Shown here: positions 38,300 to 48,516 of the stretch, piece by piece | How positions within the stretch are numbered: the first letter of the stretch is position 1 | Layout of the letters: each line of letters begins with the position of its first letter | Assembly (NCBI GenBank): GCA_945928645.1 | Contig: CAMENR010000006.1 | Span: forward strand, 1-60,195 | Length of the DNA stretch: 60,195 nt | Origin: an uncultured Clostridia bacterium | GTDB taxonomy: Bacteria > Bacillota > Clostridia > Christensenellales > UBA1242 | Direction of reading: 5' to 3' | Position numbers and translations under genes: made by a program | The notes under the pieces: model-generated | Databases searched by the model: none | Seen by the model: only the letters and a program-made list of their open reading frames with translations | What the model was told of the DNA's origin: nothing

Positions 38300-39712
38300 A
38301 TGTTTTTGTCCGATTTGCAACAGATGATAAATATAGGCAACTTGTCCAATGATGCTATAGTAGATTTTATATGTAAAAGAGCAAAATCTTTGGGGCTTGA
38401 TGTTTATCAAGACCAGTTTGATAATTGTGTTGTAACCTGCCTTCCAAAAGGGGATAATATACAATCAAATCAATCTGATATATTGGGCGAGGTTGGCATA
38501 GTTATTCCTTTGACTAATCTAGAAAAAAACTACACTTGCAAGGTAATGGAAAATGTGAATAGGAAGAATGTTAAACCTCAGACTGTGCTTAACTTGGGAG
38601 AAAAAGGGACTAGAAACGGAGGTTTGTCTAATAACGAAAAATATTTAATTTTGGAAGACGAATCTCCTCAAATATCCACATTGTGCAAGGTTGCTTTGGC
38701 ATTGAATCTTATGAGTGATAGGGTTAAAGTTCCAGTTAAGTTTATCTTCACTCCACGAGAGGAGGGTAAAATGCTGGGAGCAACTATGATAGACTGTTCC
38801 AAAATAAAGTGTAATACTTTTATCTCATTGGACGGACAAATATACAACAAGCTATTCTCGTCAAATATGGATAGTTCGATGTTTTTTTGTAAACTAGATA
38901 TGAATAAAAGGTTTGTTGCAAAAGAAAAAGGATACAAAACTTTTAGGCTGGATATATCTTGTCAACCAAAAATTGAGAGAAGTTTATTTGGGCGAAGGAG
39001 AATTTCTGGTAGTAGAAATAATGAATTTTCATCACTCAATTCACTTGCAAGATTTTTGAATGATAAGGAGGTTTTTATCAATTCTTTTGCTTATACAGAC
39101 AAAAGCCGAATTGAGTGTATTTTCTCAACTAAATATGATGAATTGCAACTAAAGGCAAATCTATTGAAAGAATATCTATCACAGAAAAATTTTTTTGGCG
39201 GCTTAAAAGTAGATTGCTCAAGGCAAACAGATAATTATTTGGTTCTGGAAAATAGTGAAAGTTTTATAAACTTCGCACTAGAATTGGAGAAAATTGAAAA
39301 AGACAATAATATAAGTTTGTTGAGTTTTGAGGGGAATAAGGGGGAAGTTATATTACAACTTTTAACTTGTGGCAAACAAGAATTAGAAGAAAAGACGAAA
39401 GTTGTTAAGAATTTTGCCGAGAAATTTGGGGCAACAGCAACACTAATATCTACAACAAATCAATTTGACTCTGCAGACAATACTTCATTGATTGAGTTGG
39501 TAAGGAATAGTTATGTTGGCTTTGAAAAGGTTGAAGATGAGAGGGGAAATTTTGCAAGTGAGTTGGGAATCTTCCAAAAGAAATTCAAAAATTCTTCTTG
39601 CATTTGTCTTTCACCTACCGTTTTGGACGTGGGAAGATATGGCGAGAGGGTGGAATATTCGACTGTTGTAAATAGTTATCTTTGGCTCAAAAAACTGCTT
39701 TGTGTAGAGTAA
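38300..39712 (+). CDS. PepD (M20C)-like protein with apparently degenerate metal site
   Basis: FTPREEGKMLGATMIDC resembles the PepD EE/G..GA region; C-term ICLSPTVLDVGRYGERVEYSTV resembles GPTI.xxHxPxERV but without His. ATG at 38300 behind GGAGG. Confidence 0.55.
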   Translation: MFLSDLQQMINIGNLSNDAIVDFICKRAKSLGLDVYQDQFDNCVVTCLPKGDNIQSNQSDILGEVGIVIPLTNLEKNYTCKVMENVNRKNVKPQTVLNLGEKGTRNGGLSNNEKYLILEDESPQISTLCKVALALNLMSDRVKVPVKFIFTPREEGKMLGATMIDCSKIKCNTFISLDGQIYNKLFSSNMDSSMFFCKLDMNKRFVAKEKGYKTFRLDISCQPKIERSLFGRRRISGSRNNEFSSLNSLARFLNDKEVFINSFAYTDKSRIECIFSTKYDELQLKANLLKEYLSQKNFFGGLKVDCSRQTDNYLVLENSESFINFALELEKIEKDNNISLLSFEGNKGEVILQLLTCGKQELEEKTKVVKNFAEKFGATATLISTTNQFDSADNTSLIELVRNSYVGFEKVEDERGNFASELGIFQKKFKNSSCICLSPTVLDVGRYGERVEYSTVVNSYLWLKKLLCVE

Positions 39713-39816
39713 CAATGGCTCATTTTATTCGACAACTTATTTTATATGCTGACATAGAGAGGCTATTTTTGACATTTTATGTGTTTTTTTTACAGAGGAA
39801 AGAATAAATTTTAATT

Positions 39817-41460
39817 ATGGAACAAGAAAAAAAAGTTTTATCTATAAAAGAAAGCCCTATGTTTTATATAAACCATGCAAGACAAATACTGAATGAGGGG
39901 GGAGATTTTAGGAGGTGTCTTGCTTATATTCATATGGCAGAAAAATTTGAATTAAATAACGACCAGCAACAATTATTATACTCGATATATATTGAGGCTT
40001 ATTTTAGTGCTGGAATGTTGCAAATGTCCATTTATTATTGTTATAAAGCATTAAAGACACTAAACCTTTCGTTGCATAATATAATTTTTGTTATGTTGAG
40101 TAGATATTTTTTCTTAATGGGGGAGTATGATGTCGCAAGATTTTATAGCAATGTTTATCTAAACCTTGATGAAAACAGTGAACAAGCAAAATATTGCAAC
40201 CACCTGCGCAAAGAGATAGATAAAAAAACAAATATTAAACCTATGCCAAGAATTGTTAATGAAGACTATCTTTACAAGCAAAATATTGCATTGGCACATG
40301 AATTGATGTCTAAAGGAGATGTTTCAAATGCAATAAAGTGCTATGAGGAGATTGGTAACTTTGAAAATGAAGATGTGCGTAATGAACTTGTTATGGCATA
40401 TGTCTTTGACGAAGAATTGCAAAAGGCAAGTGATTTAATAAATGAGTATGGCAAGGATTCCATTCAGGATTTGATAAGTAAAATGATAGTGGAATATTCT
40501 CTTGGCAACAAGGAATCTTTTGAAAAGGCGAAAAAGGAACTGCTGGCAAGGGATATAAGAGATTATGAGCAAAAATATAGAATTGGGGCTTTATTTTCGC
40601 AGGTTAACGAACCAAAATTGGCAATGGAATATATGCAAGATTATGTAGAGAGTGGTATGGCCGAGGCGGAGTTGGACTTTTTGTATTGCATTGTTTGCAT
40701 AAATTGTGGCTTTGGCGAAAAGGCAAAGAGTCGACTCATTGACCTAAAAACAGTGGATTTTTTTGATAGATATATTATTGATTATTATATAAAGGCTTGC
40801 TCGACTGACGGAAAGCACAACTACAAATACATTTTTAATCTTCCAAAGAGGGAAGAAAACATTGTTAATACAAAAATCAAGGAAATGTTGGTGCAAACTC
40901 CAGAAAAATTGCTAGAGGAATACAAAAACAATGAGGATATGTTCTATTATATTGCAAAACAGAATTCAAACATATCTAACTTGCTACTTCTAAAATTGGC
41001 TTCTATTGATGATAATTGCCTAGATGACTTCTTTGATTTTGTATTGTTTGGCAAGCAAGTTAAAGACAACTTGAAGAATAGAATTGCACTAAAAAGGGCT
41101 GGGCTTAACTGCGCAAAGCAAGTTTGTGTGGTGAGAGATGATATTTTTTCTAGGATAATTTTGCCAAACAACTTGGCAACAAAAACCAACAATATACACC
41201 TTTTTAATGCGATTATGCTATTTGTGGAATATGTGTTAAACGATATATCAAACTTCCAACTGACTATTGCAAAAATTGTTGTGAAGGTGGAAAGAAAAAT
41301 TAAAAATGACGATGTAGATGAAAAGGTTTTGGCGTCTTATATCGCATGGGAAACATTTAGAGAGTCCAAAAGATTTAGTCTAAACAAAATATGTAATAAA
41401 TTCAAGATAAGCCAAGAGGATTTTTATGATTTTGCAAAAAAATATGATTTTGAGGTGTAA
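39817..41460 (+). CDS. TPR-like helical repeat protein, function unknown
   Basis: Repeating helical segments (RCLAYIHMAEKFELNNDQQQLLYSIYIEAYFSAG; MGEYDVARFYSNVYLNLDENSEQ; GDVSNAIKCYEEIGNFENED). Confidence 0.6.
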   Translation: MEQEKKVLSIKESPMFYINHARQILNEGGDFRRCLAYIHMAEKFELNNDQQQLLYSIYIEAYFSAGMLQMSIYYCYKALKTLNLSLHNIIFVMLSRYFFLMGEYDVARFYSNVYLNLDENSEQAKYCNHLRKEIDKKTNIKPMPRIVNEDYLYKQNIALAHELMSKGDVSNAIKCYEEIGNFENEDVRNELVMAYVFDEELQKASDLINEYGKDSIQDLISKMIVEYSLGNKESFEKAKKELLARDIRDYEQKYRIGALFSQVNEPKLAMEYMQDYVESGMAEAELDFLYCIVCINCGFGEKAKSRLIDLKTVDFFDRYIIDYYIKACSTDGKHNYKYIFNLPKREENIVNTKIKEMLVQTPEKLLEEYKNNEDMFYYIAKQNSNISNLLLLKLASIDDNCLDDFFDFVLFGKQVKDNLKNRIALKRAGLNCAKQVCVVRDDIFSRIILPNNLATKTNNIHLFNAIMLFVEYVLNDISNFQLTIAKIVVKVERKIKNDDVDEKVLASYIAWETFRESKRFSLNKICNKFKISQEDFYDFAKKYDFEV

Positions 41461-41596
41461 ACAGATTGTTAGCCAAAAAGGTTTAGCTTAGCACAAAACA
41501 TATCAAGTTGATTTATAAAATTATTCGATACAAAGTATAATCAAAAAATGTTGTCAATAGGTGTGTTTTGAAACAATAATTTGTGCAAAATTACTA

Positions 41597-41625
41597 TTGA
41601 AATTTGATTTTGAATTTGATATAAT
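41597..41625 (+). promoter_or_regulatory. Promoter of the small membrane protein gene
   Basis: TTGAAA - 17 nt - TATAAT. Confidence 0.65.
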
Positions 41626-41653
41626 ATGAAAAATTAGATTTGGAGGGCAAAAA

Positions 41654-41911
41654 ATGTTGAATTATATGCTTGGGAGAACTCTTGAACAATTTTTGAGTGA
41701 ACCACTGGTTATTATTGGACTTGTGCTGATTGTGATGGGTATATCAATGGTTGCACTTTCTACAAGGATAACTAGGGCAATTAAACATCAAAATGATATA
41801 CCTGCAGATGACAAAATAAATATGGCTCTAAAACTTATTGGGTTGATTCTTATTTTGGCAGGGCTTGTCCTTATTGCTGTCTATGTGGTTATTTACATTC
41901 AGACAAGATAA
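41654..41911 (+). CDS. Small two-TM membrane protein, unknown function
   Basis: PLVIIGLVLIVMGISMVALS and LKLIGLILILAGLVLIAVYVVIYI; GGAGG RBS. Confidence 0.65.
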   Translation: MLNYMLGRTLEQFLSEPLVIIGLVLIVMGISMVALSTRITRAIKHQNDIPADDKINMALKLIGLILILAGLVLIAVYVVIYIQTR

Positions 41912-41958
41912 TCTTTTAGGATTTTGAAAATAATATTATTTGGCAAAAATAATAATAG

Positions 41959-41984
41959 CCTGACGACATCCGTCAGGTTTTTTT
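41959..41984 (+). terminator. Rho-independent terminator
   Basis: CCTGACG-acatc-CGTCAGG T7. Confidence 0.85.
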
Positions 41985-42152
41985 ATGCAAAAAAAAGTAA
42001 TTTTATTGCAAAAAAGATGGCACTTTTGCTTGATAAATAAGGGGGTTTTATAGTATTATTTATATAGCACATAATAGTATTTGACAAGGGTTGTTCGGCA
42101 TCGAAAGTTGAGACTCCTTTTTTATAAAATTGGTTGAAGATAGGGGGCAAAG

Positions 42153-42473
42153 ATGAAATCTGCGTATATTGACAAAATATTATCTGCCGAGGAGCAGGCA
42201 GAACAAATTGTTGAGTTATCAAAAAAGCAGGCGCAAGATTTTGTTGAAAAAAAATCGGAACAACTGCAAAGAGAAAGAGAAGAATTTGTGTTGCAAGACA
42301 AAAAGAGATATTTAACTCAGTTGAGCGAACTAGAAAGTAAATATAACGAACTATACAATAAGAAATTGCAAAAGAAAAGGGAAGAATTAACTCTGTTGGC
42401 ACAGGATAAGGAGGAAACAATAGCAAACATAGTGCAAAAGGTTGTTCGGGGGGTGCAAGATGGCTATTGTTGA
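42153..42473 (+). CDS. ntpF: V-type ATPase peripheral-stalk subunit G/H-like
   Basis: Short coiled coil at first position of the V-ATPase operon. Confidence 0.65.
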   Translation: MKSAYIDKILSAEEQAEQIVELSKKQAQDFVEKKSEQLQREREEFVLQDKKRYLTQLSELESKYNELYNKKLQKKREELTLLAQDKEETIANIVQKVVRGVQDGYC

Positions 42474-44376
42474 AATGTCCAAGTTGAAGATAGTGGCGCT
42501 TTCTTGTGATAAGGACAAAATTTTGAATGAATTATTTAAGACTAGATGTGTTGAACTAAAAAAGACGGCAAATATTGATGGCACTGCGTGCAATTTTTGT
42601 GAAGAAGAGTATGAGAAATTGCAACTTTTGCACAACAAAATTGTAAATACGATAGACTTTTTGGACTCGATTAACGGGACGAAATATGAGATTGTAGACT
42701 TGACGGCAGAACAATTTGCAAAAGATGGAAAATTTAATTGTAAAAAAATTCTTAATCAGATTGATAGGTTGCAACAACAAATAACAACATTAAGACGAGA
42801 AAACGAAAAATTGCTAACTAGGAGTGCTACATACGAGCCTTATCTATGCCTTTCGGAGAGGTTTGCAGAGTTTAGGGATACAAAGCATGTTGAGTTTTAT
42901 GTAGGTATTTTGCCAGAGGGAAATATAGAAAAGTTGGACGAGAGTCTTAAAGACTGCCCTTTGACTGTTGTTGAAATATGTGACAAAGAGGGGCGAGTGA
43001 TTAAGGTGTGTTGCCACAAGTCAGAGAGTATTGTAGTGGCAAAACATCTTGCAGAATTAGGGTTTTCAAGATGTCCATTTACTTATGACAAAACCAGCAA
43101 AATGCTTATTTCTGAATGTAAAAATGAAATAATAAGGAATAACAATCTTATATCTACTTGCGAAAGGAAATTGAAAGAATTCTGCAAAGAACTCCCAAGA
43201 TTAAGATTATCAGCAGACCATATAAAGTTTTGCTTGGAGAAGTTAGGTGCAGAAAACCTTGTCCGCTCTACAAAGAAAACTTTTGTGTTGGAGGCATATT
43301 TGCCAAAAGATAAAATAGATTTTGTGGACAAGTGCCTAGCAAAGTCAAAAATATGTATGGAGAGAGAATTTGCAGATATTCCAAAGAATGAAATGCCATC
43401 AACACTGCTCAAAAACAACAGATTGGTAAAAAATTTTGAATTTGTTACAAATATGTATTCTTCTCCAAACTATAGAGAGTTGGATCCCAACGGAATATTG
43501 ATGTTTTTCTTCTCGTTATTTTTTGGCTTTGTGGTGGCGGATATTGGATACGGGCTGGTGCTAGTAATTTTGGGAACTTTTGTGGGAGCAATGCAAAAAA
43601 GGGAAAGTTCCTTCAAGCAACTTTGTGGTGTTCTTGCCACTGGAGGTGTGTTTGCCATAGTATTTGGGGTGCTGTTTGGCACGATGTTTGGTGTGGGCAA
43701 TGATAGTTGGGATATTGTTCCTCCTAGCATTTTGCCCAACCCAACAAAAGATGTTATTGCTATGCTGGGGATATGTCTTGGTGCTGGTGCAGTGCAGATT
43801 ATGGTGTCGCTTGCTCTTAAAGCAGTGCTTCTGATAAGAAGAAAACAGTATGCTGATGCAATATTCTCCGCTCTGGTTTGGGAGGGATTCTTTGTAGGGG
43901 TTGGCTTGGTTGTGCTGGATATGGCTGGGATTGTGATTGGAACAAAAATTGTTGGAATGTATCTTGCTATTATTTCTGTTGCTATCAGCGTAGTTGGACT
44001 TGTAATAACTCAAAAGGGAATAAATAAACTGACCAAAAGTTTTGGTGCAGTGTATGGCATTATAAATATTTTTTCGGACATTTTGAGTTATGCTAGGCTG
44101 TTTGGACTGATGTTGAGTGGGGCTATCATTTCGGGGATAGTAAATCAGTTGGCTACACCTTTCTTTGAAAATATTGCAACATATCTTGTTGGAGTAATTA
44201 TACTTGCCATTGGTCATGGGTTTAATTTGGTTATGGGGTGTTTGAGTGCCTACATTCATGTGGCAAGGTTGCAGTATGTAGAATTTTTTTCAAGATTTTA
44301 TGAGGGCGAGGGAGAATTGTTTGTGCCTTTCGGTTCGGGCTTCTCCTATGTAAATATTACAGGAAATAACATATAA
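42460..44376 (+). CDS. ntpI: V-type ATPase subunit I (a)
   Basis: N-terminal soluble domain, multi-TM C-terminus; FFSLFFGFVVADIGYGLV, DILSYARLFGLMLSGAIIS, GHGFNLVMGCLSAYIHVARLQYVEFFSRFYEGEG. Confidence 0.95.
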   Translation: MAIVEMSKLKIVALSCDKDKILNELFKTRCVELKKTANIDGTACNFCEEEYEKLQLLHNKIVNTIDFLDSINGTKYEIVDLTAEQFAKDGKFNCKKILNQIDRLQQQITTLRRENEKLLTRSATYEPYLCLSERFAEFRDTKHVEFYVGILPEGNIEKLDESLKDCPLTVVEICDKEGRVIKVCCHKSESIVVAKHLAELGFSRCPFTYDKTSKMLISECKNEIIRNNNLISTCERKLKEFCKELPRLRLSADHIKFCLEKLGAENLVRSTKKTFVLEAYLPKDKIDFVDKCLAKSKICMEREFADIPKNEMPSTLLKNNRLVKNFEFVTNMYSSPNYRELDPNGILMFFFSLFFGFVVADIGYGLVLVILGTFVGAMQKRESSFKQLCGVLATGGVFAIVFGVLFGTMFGVGNDSWDIVPPSILPNPTKDVIAMLGICLGAGAVQIMVSLALKAVLLIRRKQYADAIFSALVWEGFFVGVGLVVLDMAGIVIGTKIVGMYLAIISVAISVVGLVITQKGINKLTKSFGAVYGIINIFSDILSYARLFGLMLSGAIISGIVNQLATPFFENIATYLVGVIILAIGHGFNLVMGCLSAYIHVARLQYVEFFSRFYEGEGELFVPFGSGFSYVNITGNNI

Positions 44377-44392
44377 AGGAGGATAAATTGTT

Positions 44393-44836
44393 ATGGAATG
44401 GGGATTTGTAATTGGATTGGCTGGATTAGTTTTGTGTGTATTTTTATGTGGAATGGGTTCTGCTTTGGGGCTTACAAAGACAGGGCAAACAGCATCTGGT
44501 GTGTTAAGCGAGGATCCACGCAAATTTAGCAAACTGCTTGTCTTGGTGGTGCTTCCTGCTACGCAGGGTATTTATGGCTTTGTGTTTGCTATTGTTGCTT
44601 CTAGCAGTTGCACTGCGGGTATAAGCCTTGCAACAGGGCTTAATATCTTGCTTGCATCGTTGCCACTTACGGTTACTGGTCTATTGACTCCTGTGCTACA
44701 GGGCAAGACGGCATCTAGTTGTATTCAGGCAGTGGCTAAAAAGGACTCTCTTTCTGGAAGGCTTATATTGTTCCCAGCAATGATAGAAACATATGCCATT
44801 TTGTCGCTGGTAGTTTCGCTTCTGTTGTTGCCTTAG
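44393..44836 (+). CDS. ntpK: V-type ATPase membrane rotor subunit K, Na+-type ion site
   Basis: Four TM; VLPATQGIYGFVFA, VLQGKTASSCIQ, FPAMIETYAILSLV. Confidence 0.95.
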   Translation: MEWGFVIGLAGLVLCVFLCGMGSALGLTKTGQTASGVLSEDPRKFSKLLVLVVLPATQGIYGFVFAIVASSSCTAGISLATGLNILLASLPLTVTGLLTPVLQGKTASSCIQAVAKKDSLSGRLILFPAMIETYAILSLVVSLLLLP

Positions 44837-44844
44837 GAGGAAAG

Positions 44845-45402
44845 ATGCAAGGAGATTTGATTGTAGAAAGAATCTTAACTGATGCAAAAATCCAGGCAGA
44901 AGAATTGAACCAAAAGGCTCAAGAACAAGTTGCAAAAATGCAAGAAGAAGAAAATGCTTGGCAAAAATCAAGGTCGCAAGAAACAGAAAAAAAATTGAAA
45001 CAAAAAGACAAGGAAATGTCCTTGGCAAATAATATAAGGGTAAATATAGAGTGCAAGAAGTTGGAACTTGAAAGCAAGAAAAATATGATAGACAACATAA
45101 AATTGAAAGCATACAACGAGTTGTGTTCTATGAAAAAATCTCAAGCAAAGGTATTGTTTGAAAGGCTTTTGAAGGCTAACGCAGAGGAAGGAGATATCCT
45201 TTTGTGGAGGTGCAATGGTTTGACAGAAAAAGACATACTCTCCTTGCCAACTGTCAAAAAATTTTCGCTGGATACAAAAGATGGAGAAGAATACGGAATT
45301 TTTCTTTGTGGTAAAAAGTGTGACAAAAATTTGCTATTTAAGACTTTGATTGAAGATTATGTTGAGGGCAATTTGAAAGAAATTTGCGAGATGTTGTCAT
45401 AA
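44845..45402 (+). CDS. ntpE: V-type ATPase subunit E
   Basis: Coiled-coil stalk protein in operon position E. Confidence 0.8.
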   Translation: MQGDLIVERILTDAKIQAEELNQKAQEQVAKMQEEENAWQKSRSQETEKKLKQKDKEMSLANNIRVNIECKKLELESKKNMIDNIKLKAYNELCSMKKSQAKVLFERLLKANAEEGDILLWRCNGLTEKDILSLPTVKKFSLDTKDGEEYGIFLCGKKCDKNLLFKTLIEDYVEGNLKEICEMLS

Positions 45403-45422
45403 AAATATTTTTTTTGCGACAG

Positions 45423-45466
45423 GTTGCAATAGATTGCAATAAAATGCGATAAATTGCAATAGATAT
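45423..45466 (+). repeat. ~10-bp tandem repeat (TTGCAATAGA-like)
   Basis: ttgcaatagattgcaataaaatgcgataaattgcaataga between ntpE and ntpC. Confidence 0.7.
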
Positions 45467-45487
45467 TGAAATTATGTGGGAGGGAGA

Positions 45488-46426
45488 ATGAGTTATCTTT
45501 ATTCGTCTGGTGTTGTTAGTGTAAAAGAATCACAACTACTAAAAAAAGACTTTTTTTTGAGTTTGCTATCCTGCAACAACTCGCTGGAAGCGGAAAACTT
45601 GATAAAAAATGCCTTCCACTCTCCAGAAGATATATCTGCAGATGAAATTCTGGACAATCAAGAAAATGAACTTTGGACTTTTGCCACAAAAGAAGCGCCT
45701 AATGATATGGTAAAAAGTTTTTTTACTTTCCCAATCGTGTATGACAACATTGCAACCATTTGTAAAGCACAAATGGTGGGTGTTGATTGGGAAAATTATG
45801 TGGACAACTATTCATGGTTCGACAACAAAAAAATTGCAAGTTTTGTGGCAAAAAGAGATTTTTCATTGTTTTCAAAAGAAATTGCTGAGGTTGTAAAGAC
45901 ATTTTTTGAAAAATTTACACCACAGTCTAGCCCTGAGGAATTGGATAGATATTTTAAGCAAAACAAATACAAAATTATGCGTTTAATGTTCAAAAAAGGA
46001 TTGTTATGCAATTTGACAAAGTTGTTGTGCGACAAGCAGAATTTGTCTTTGTGTTTTAGGGCAAAGAGTAAGGAAGACTTGCTAGACAATGCTGTTGACT
46101 GTGGTTTTTTGAGCAAAAATGTATTGCAAGGGATATGGGATAAAGACAACTATATCATCGGTCAAATAGCCATAGAACCACTACGCAAAATTGCAGATTT
46201 GGTATTTGAAAACAAAGATAAAGCCCTGATAAAATTTGAAAAAGAAAAAAATATGCTAACTCAAAAATTTTGTGAGCCATTGAGATATGATATGGGTAGT
46301 CCGGCACAATTTGTTTATTATGTATTGAGCAAAAGTGCAGAAATAAAAAATTGCAGGATGTGTTTGCTGTTTGTTAGGAACAACATTGCAGAAAAGGCAA
46401 GGCAAATGCTCCTTTTTGGAGATTAA
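45488..46426 (+). CDS. ntpC: V-type ATPase subunit C (d)
   Basis: Position between E and F subunits; helical protein with LYSSGVVSVKESQLLKKDFFLSLL. ATG at 45488. Confidence 0.8.
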   Translation: MSYLYSSGVVSVKESQLLKKDFFLSLLSCNNSLEAENLIKNAFHSPEDISADEILDNQENELWTFATKEAPNDMVKSFFTFPIVYDNIATICKAQMVGVDWENYVDNYSWFDNKKIASFVAKRDFSLFSKEIAEVVKTFFEKFTPQSSPEELDRYFKQNKYKIMRLMFKKGLLCNLTKLLCDKQNLSLCFRAKSKEDLLDNAVDCGFLSKNVLQGIWDKDNYIIGQIAIEPLRKIADLVFENKDKALIKFEKEKNMLTQKFCEPLRYDMGSPAQFVYYVLSKSAEIKNCRMCLLFVRNNIAEKARQMLLFGD

Positions 46427-46427
46427 A

Positions 46428-46760
46428 ATGGAAGATAAGATTGCAGTATTGGGCAATAAGGATATAGTGGTGCTGTTTAAGGCGGTTGGCTGTGATATTT
46501 TTTCTCCTGCAGGGAGGGATAAAATCAGAGCCACCCTTAACAAACTTATTCAAAACTATAAAATAATTTTGATACAGACAAATTATGCAAAATTGTGTGA
46601 AGATTTGATAGAGCAAACAAGAATTTCTGCCTATCCTGTGATTGTGGTTATCCCTAATAAAGACGAGCAAAACAATTATGCTTTGGACAAGATTATGACA
46701 GATATGGAGAGGGCTATAGGTGCAAAAATTGTAGTGGAGGAGGACAAAAATGATAGGTAA
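46428..46760 (+). CDS. ntpG: V-type ATPase subunit F
   Basis: KIAVLGNKDIVVLFKAVGCDIF; ATG at 46428. Confidence 0.88.
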   Translation: MEDKIAVLGNKDIVVLFKAVGCDIFSPAGRDKIRATLNKLIQNYKIILIQTNYAKLCEDLIEQTRISAYPVIVVIPNKDEQNNYALDKIMTDMERAIGAKIVVEEDKNDR

Positions 46761-48516
46761 AATTGTCAAAGTTGCGGGGCCATTGGTTCAAGCAGATAAT
46801 ATGCAAGATTGTCGTCTGTTTGATATGGTAAAGATAGGCAAATTGATGCTTACTGGCGAAATAATAGAGATGAGAAATGGCATAGCCTCCATTCAGGTTT
46901 ATGAAGACACATCAATGCTGTCTGTGGGAGAAGATGTTGTTTCTACTGGCAAACCTTTGTCTGTGGAACTTGCTCCTGGTATTATAGGCAGAATTTTTGA
47001 TGGGATACAAAGACCTTTGGACGAGTTGAGAGAAAAGTTTGGCAACAGAATTGTTCGTGGTATGCAAACTAACATTCTAGATAGAGAGAAGTATTGGCAT
47101 TTTTATCCAACTTGCAAGGTAGGGGATAGAGTGCAAACTGGTGATGAATTGGGTTATGTGGACGAAACCATTGCCATAAAACATAAAATATTAGTCCCTC
47201 AAGGTGTTGCAGGGGTGATAGAAAAAATCGATGAGGGAGATTTTAGGATAGAAGACACAATAGCAACTATTGTTGACGGAAGTAAAGTTTACAACGCAAA
47301 AATGCTTCAAACATGTCCCATTAGGAAAAGCAGACCTTATACCAAAAAACTTCCACTTAACGAACCAATGACCACAGGTCAGAGGGTTATTGACTTTCTG
47401 TTCCCAATAGCACGAGGGGGTGTTGCTGGTGTTCCAGGCCCATTTGGCAGTGGTAAGACTATTGTTCAGCACCAACTGGCAAAATGGGCTGATGCTGACA
47501 TAATTGTTTATATTGGTTGTGGTGAGCGTGGGAATGAGATGACTGATGTTATGAATGAGTTTCCAACACTCCTTGACCCAAAGACCAAACAACCACTTAT
47601 CAAAAGAACAATCCTTATAGCTAACACTTCGGATATGCCGGTATCAGCAAGAGAGGCATCTATATATACGGGGATTACTATTGCAGAATATTTTAGAGAT
47701 ATGGGATACAATGTTGCTTTGATGGCAGATTCCACATCTCGTTGGGCAGAGGCGTTGAGGGAGATGAGTGGCAGGCTGGAAGAAATGCCCGGAGATGAAG
47801 GTTACCCTGCCTATTTGTCTAGTCGCCTTGCAGAGTTTTATGAAAGGGCAGGACTGGTGGAAACATTGGGGAGCAAGCCAAGAAAAGGTTCGGTTACTGT
47901 TATTGGTGCAGTATCTCCTCCTGGTGGGGATTTGAGCGAGCCGGTATCTCAAGCCACATTGCGTGTGGTAAAGACTTTTTGGTGCCTAAGTTCCAATTTG
48001 GCATACAAGAGGCATTTTCCAGCGATAGACTGGTTGCAGAGTTATTCTTTATATTCTGAGCAACTTGCCCCTTGGTATGAAAACAATATTTCTTCCAATT
48101 TCGCTGTGCTAAAAAGTTTTGTTATGAGTTTACTTCAAGAAGAAGATTCTCTGCAAGAAATCATAAGGCTTGTGGGGGCAGACTCTCTGTCGAGCAGAGA
48201 TAGGTTAATTCTGGATACTGCAAAGATGATAAGAGAAGATTTTTTACATCAAAACGCATTTGATTTTGAAGATACATACACATCACTCAAAAAGCAATAT
48301 AAAATGTTGGAAGTTATCAAAATGTATTACGACCAATGTTCCCAAGCCCTTTTGGATGGGATTGGGATAAGTGAACTGTTAACTCTAAAAGTTAAACAAA
48401 AGATTGCTAGGGCAAAGTTTGTTGAAGAGGGGAGTTTGGGAGAGTTTGAAATTATAAAACGAGAACTTGTTAGCCAATTAAAAGCACTGTATAGCATGGG
48501 AGATGAGGTAATATGA
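46750..48516 (+). CDS. ntpA: V-type ATPase catalytic subunit A
   Basis: [41 protein letters not shown]. Confidence 0.97.
   Translation: MIGKIVKVAGPLVQADNMQDCRLFDMVKIGKLMLTGEIIEMRNGIASIQVYEDTSMLSVGEDVVSTGKPLSVELAPGIIGRIFDGIQRPLDELREKFGNRIVRGMQTNILDREKYWHFYPTCKVGDRVQTGDELGYVDETIAIKHKILVPQGVAGVIEKIDEGDFRIEDTIATIVDGSKVYNAKMLQTCPIRKSRPYTKKLPLNEPMTTGQRVIDFLFPIARGGVAGVPGPFGSGKTIVQHQLAKWADADIIVYIGCGERGNEMTDVMNEFPTLLDPKTKQPLIKRTILIANTSDMPVSAREASIYTGITIAEYFRDMGYNVALMADSTSRWAEALREMSGRLEEMPGDEGYPAYLSSRLAEFYERAGLVETLGSKPRKGSVTVIGAVSPPGGDLSEPVSQATLRVVKTFWCLSSNLAYKRHFPAIDWLQSYSLYSEQLAPWYENNISSNFAVLKSFVMSLLQEEDSLQEIIRLVGADSLSSRDRLILDTAKMIREDFLHQNAFDFEDTYTSLKKQYKMLEVIKMYYDQCSQALLDGIGISELLTLKVKQKIARAKFVEEGSLGEFEIIKRELVSQLKALYSMGDEVI

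Noticed and set aside
43561-44259. 232-aa minus-strand ORF over ntpI
   Set aside because: Antisense shadow of a confidently identified gene, His/Asn/Ser-rich.
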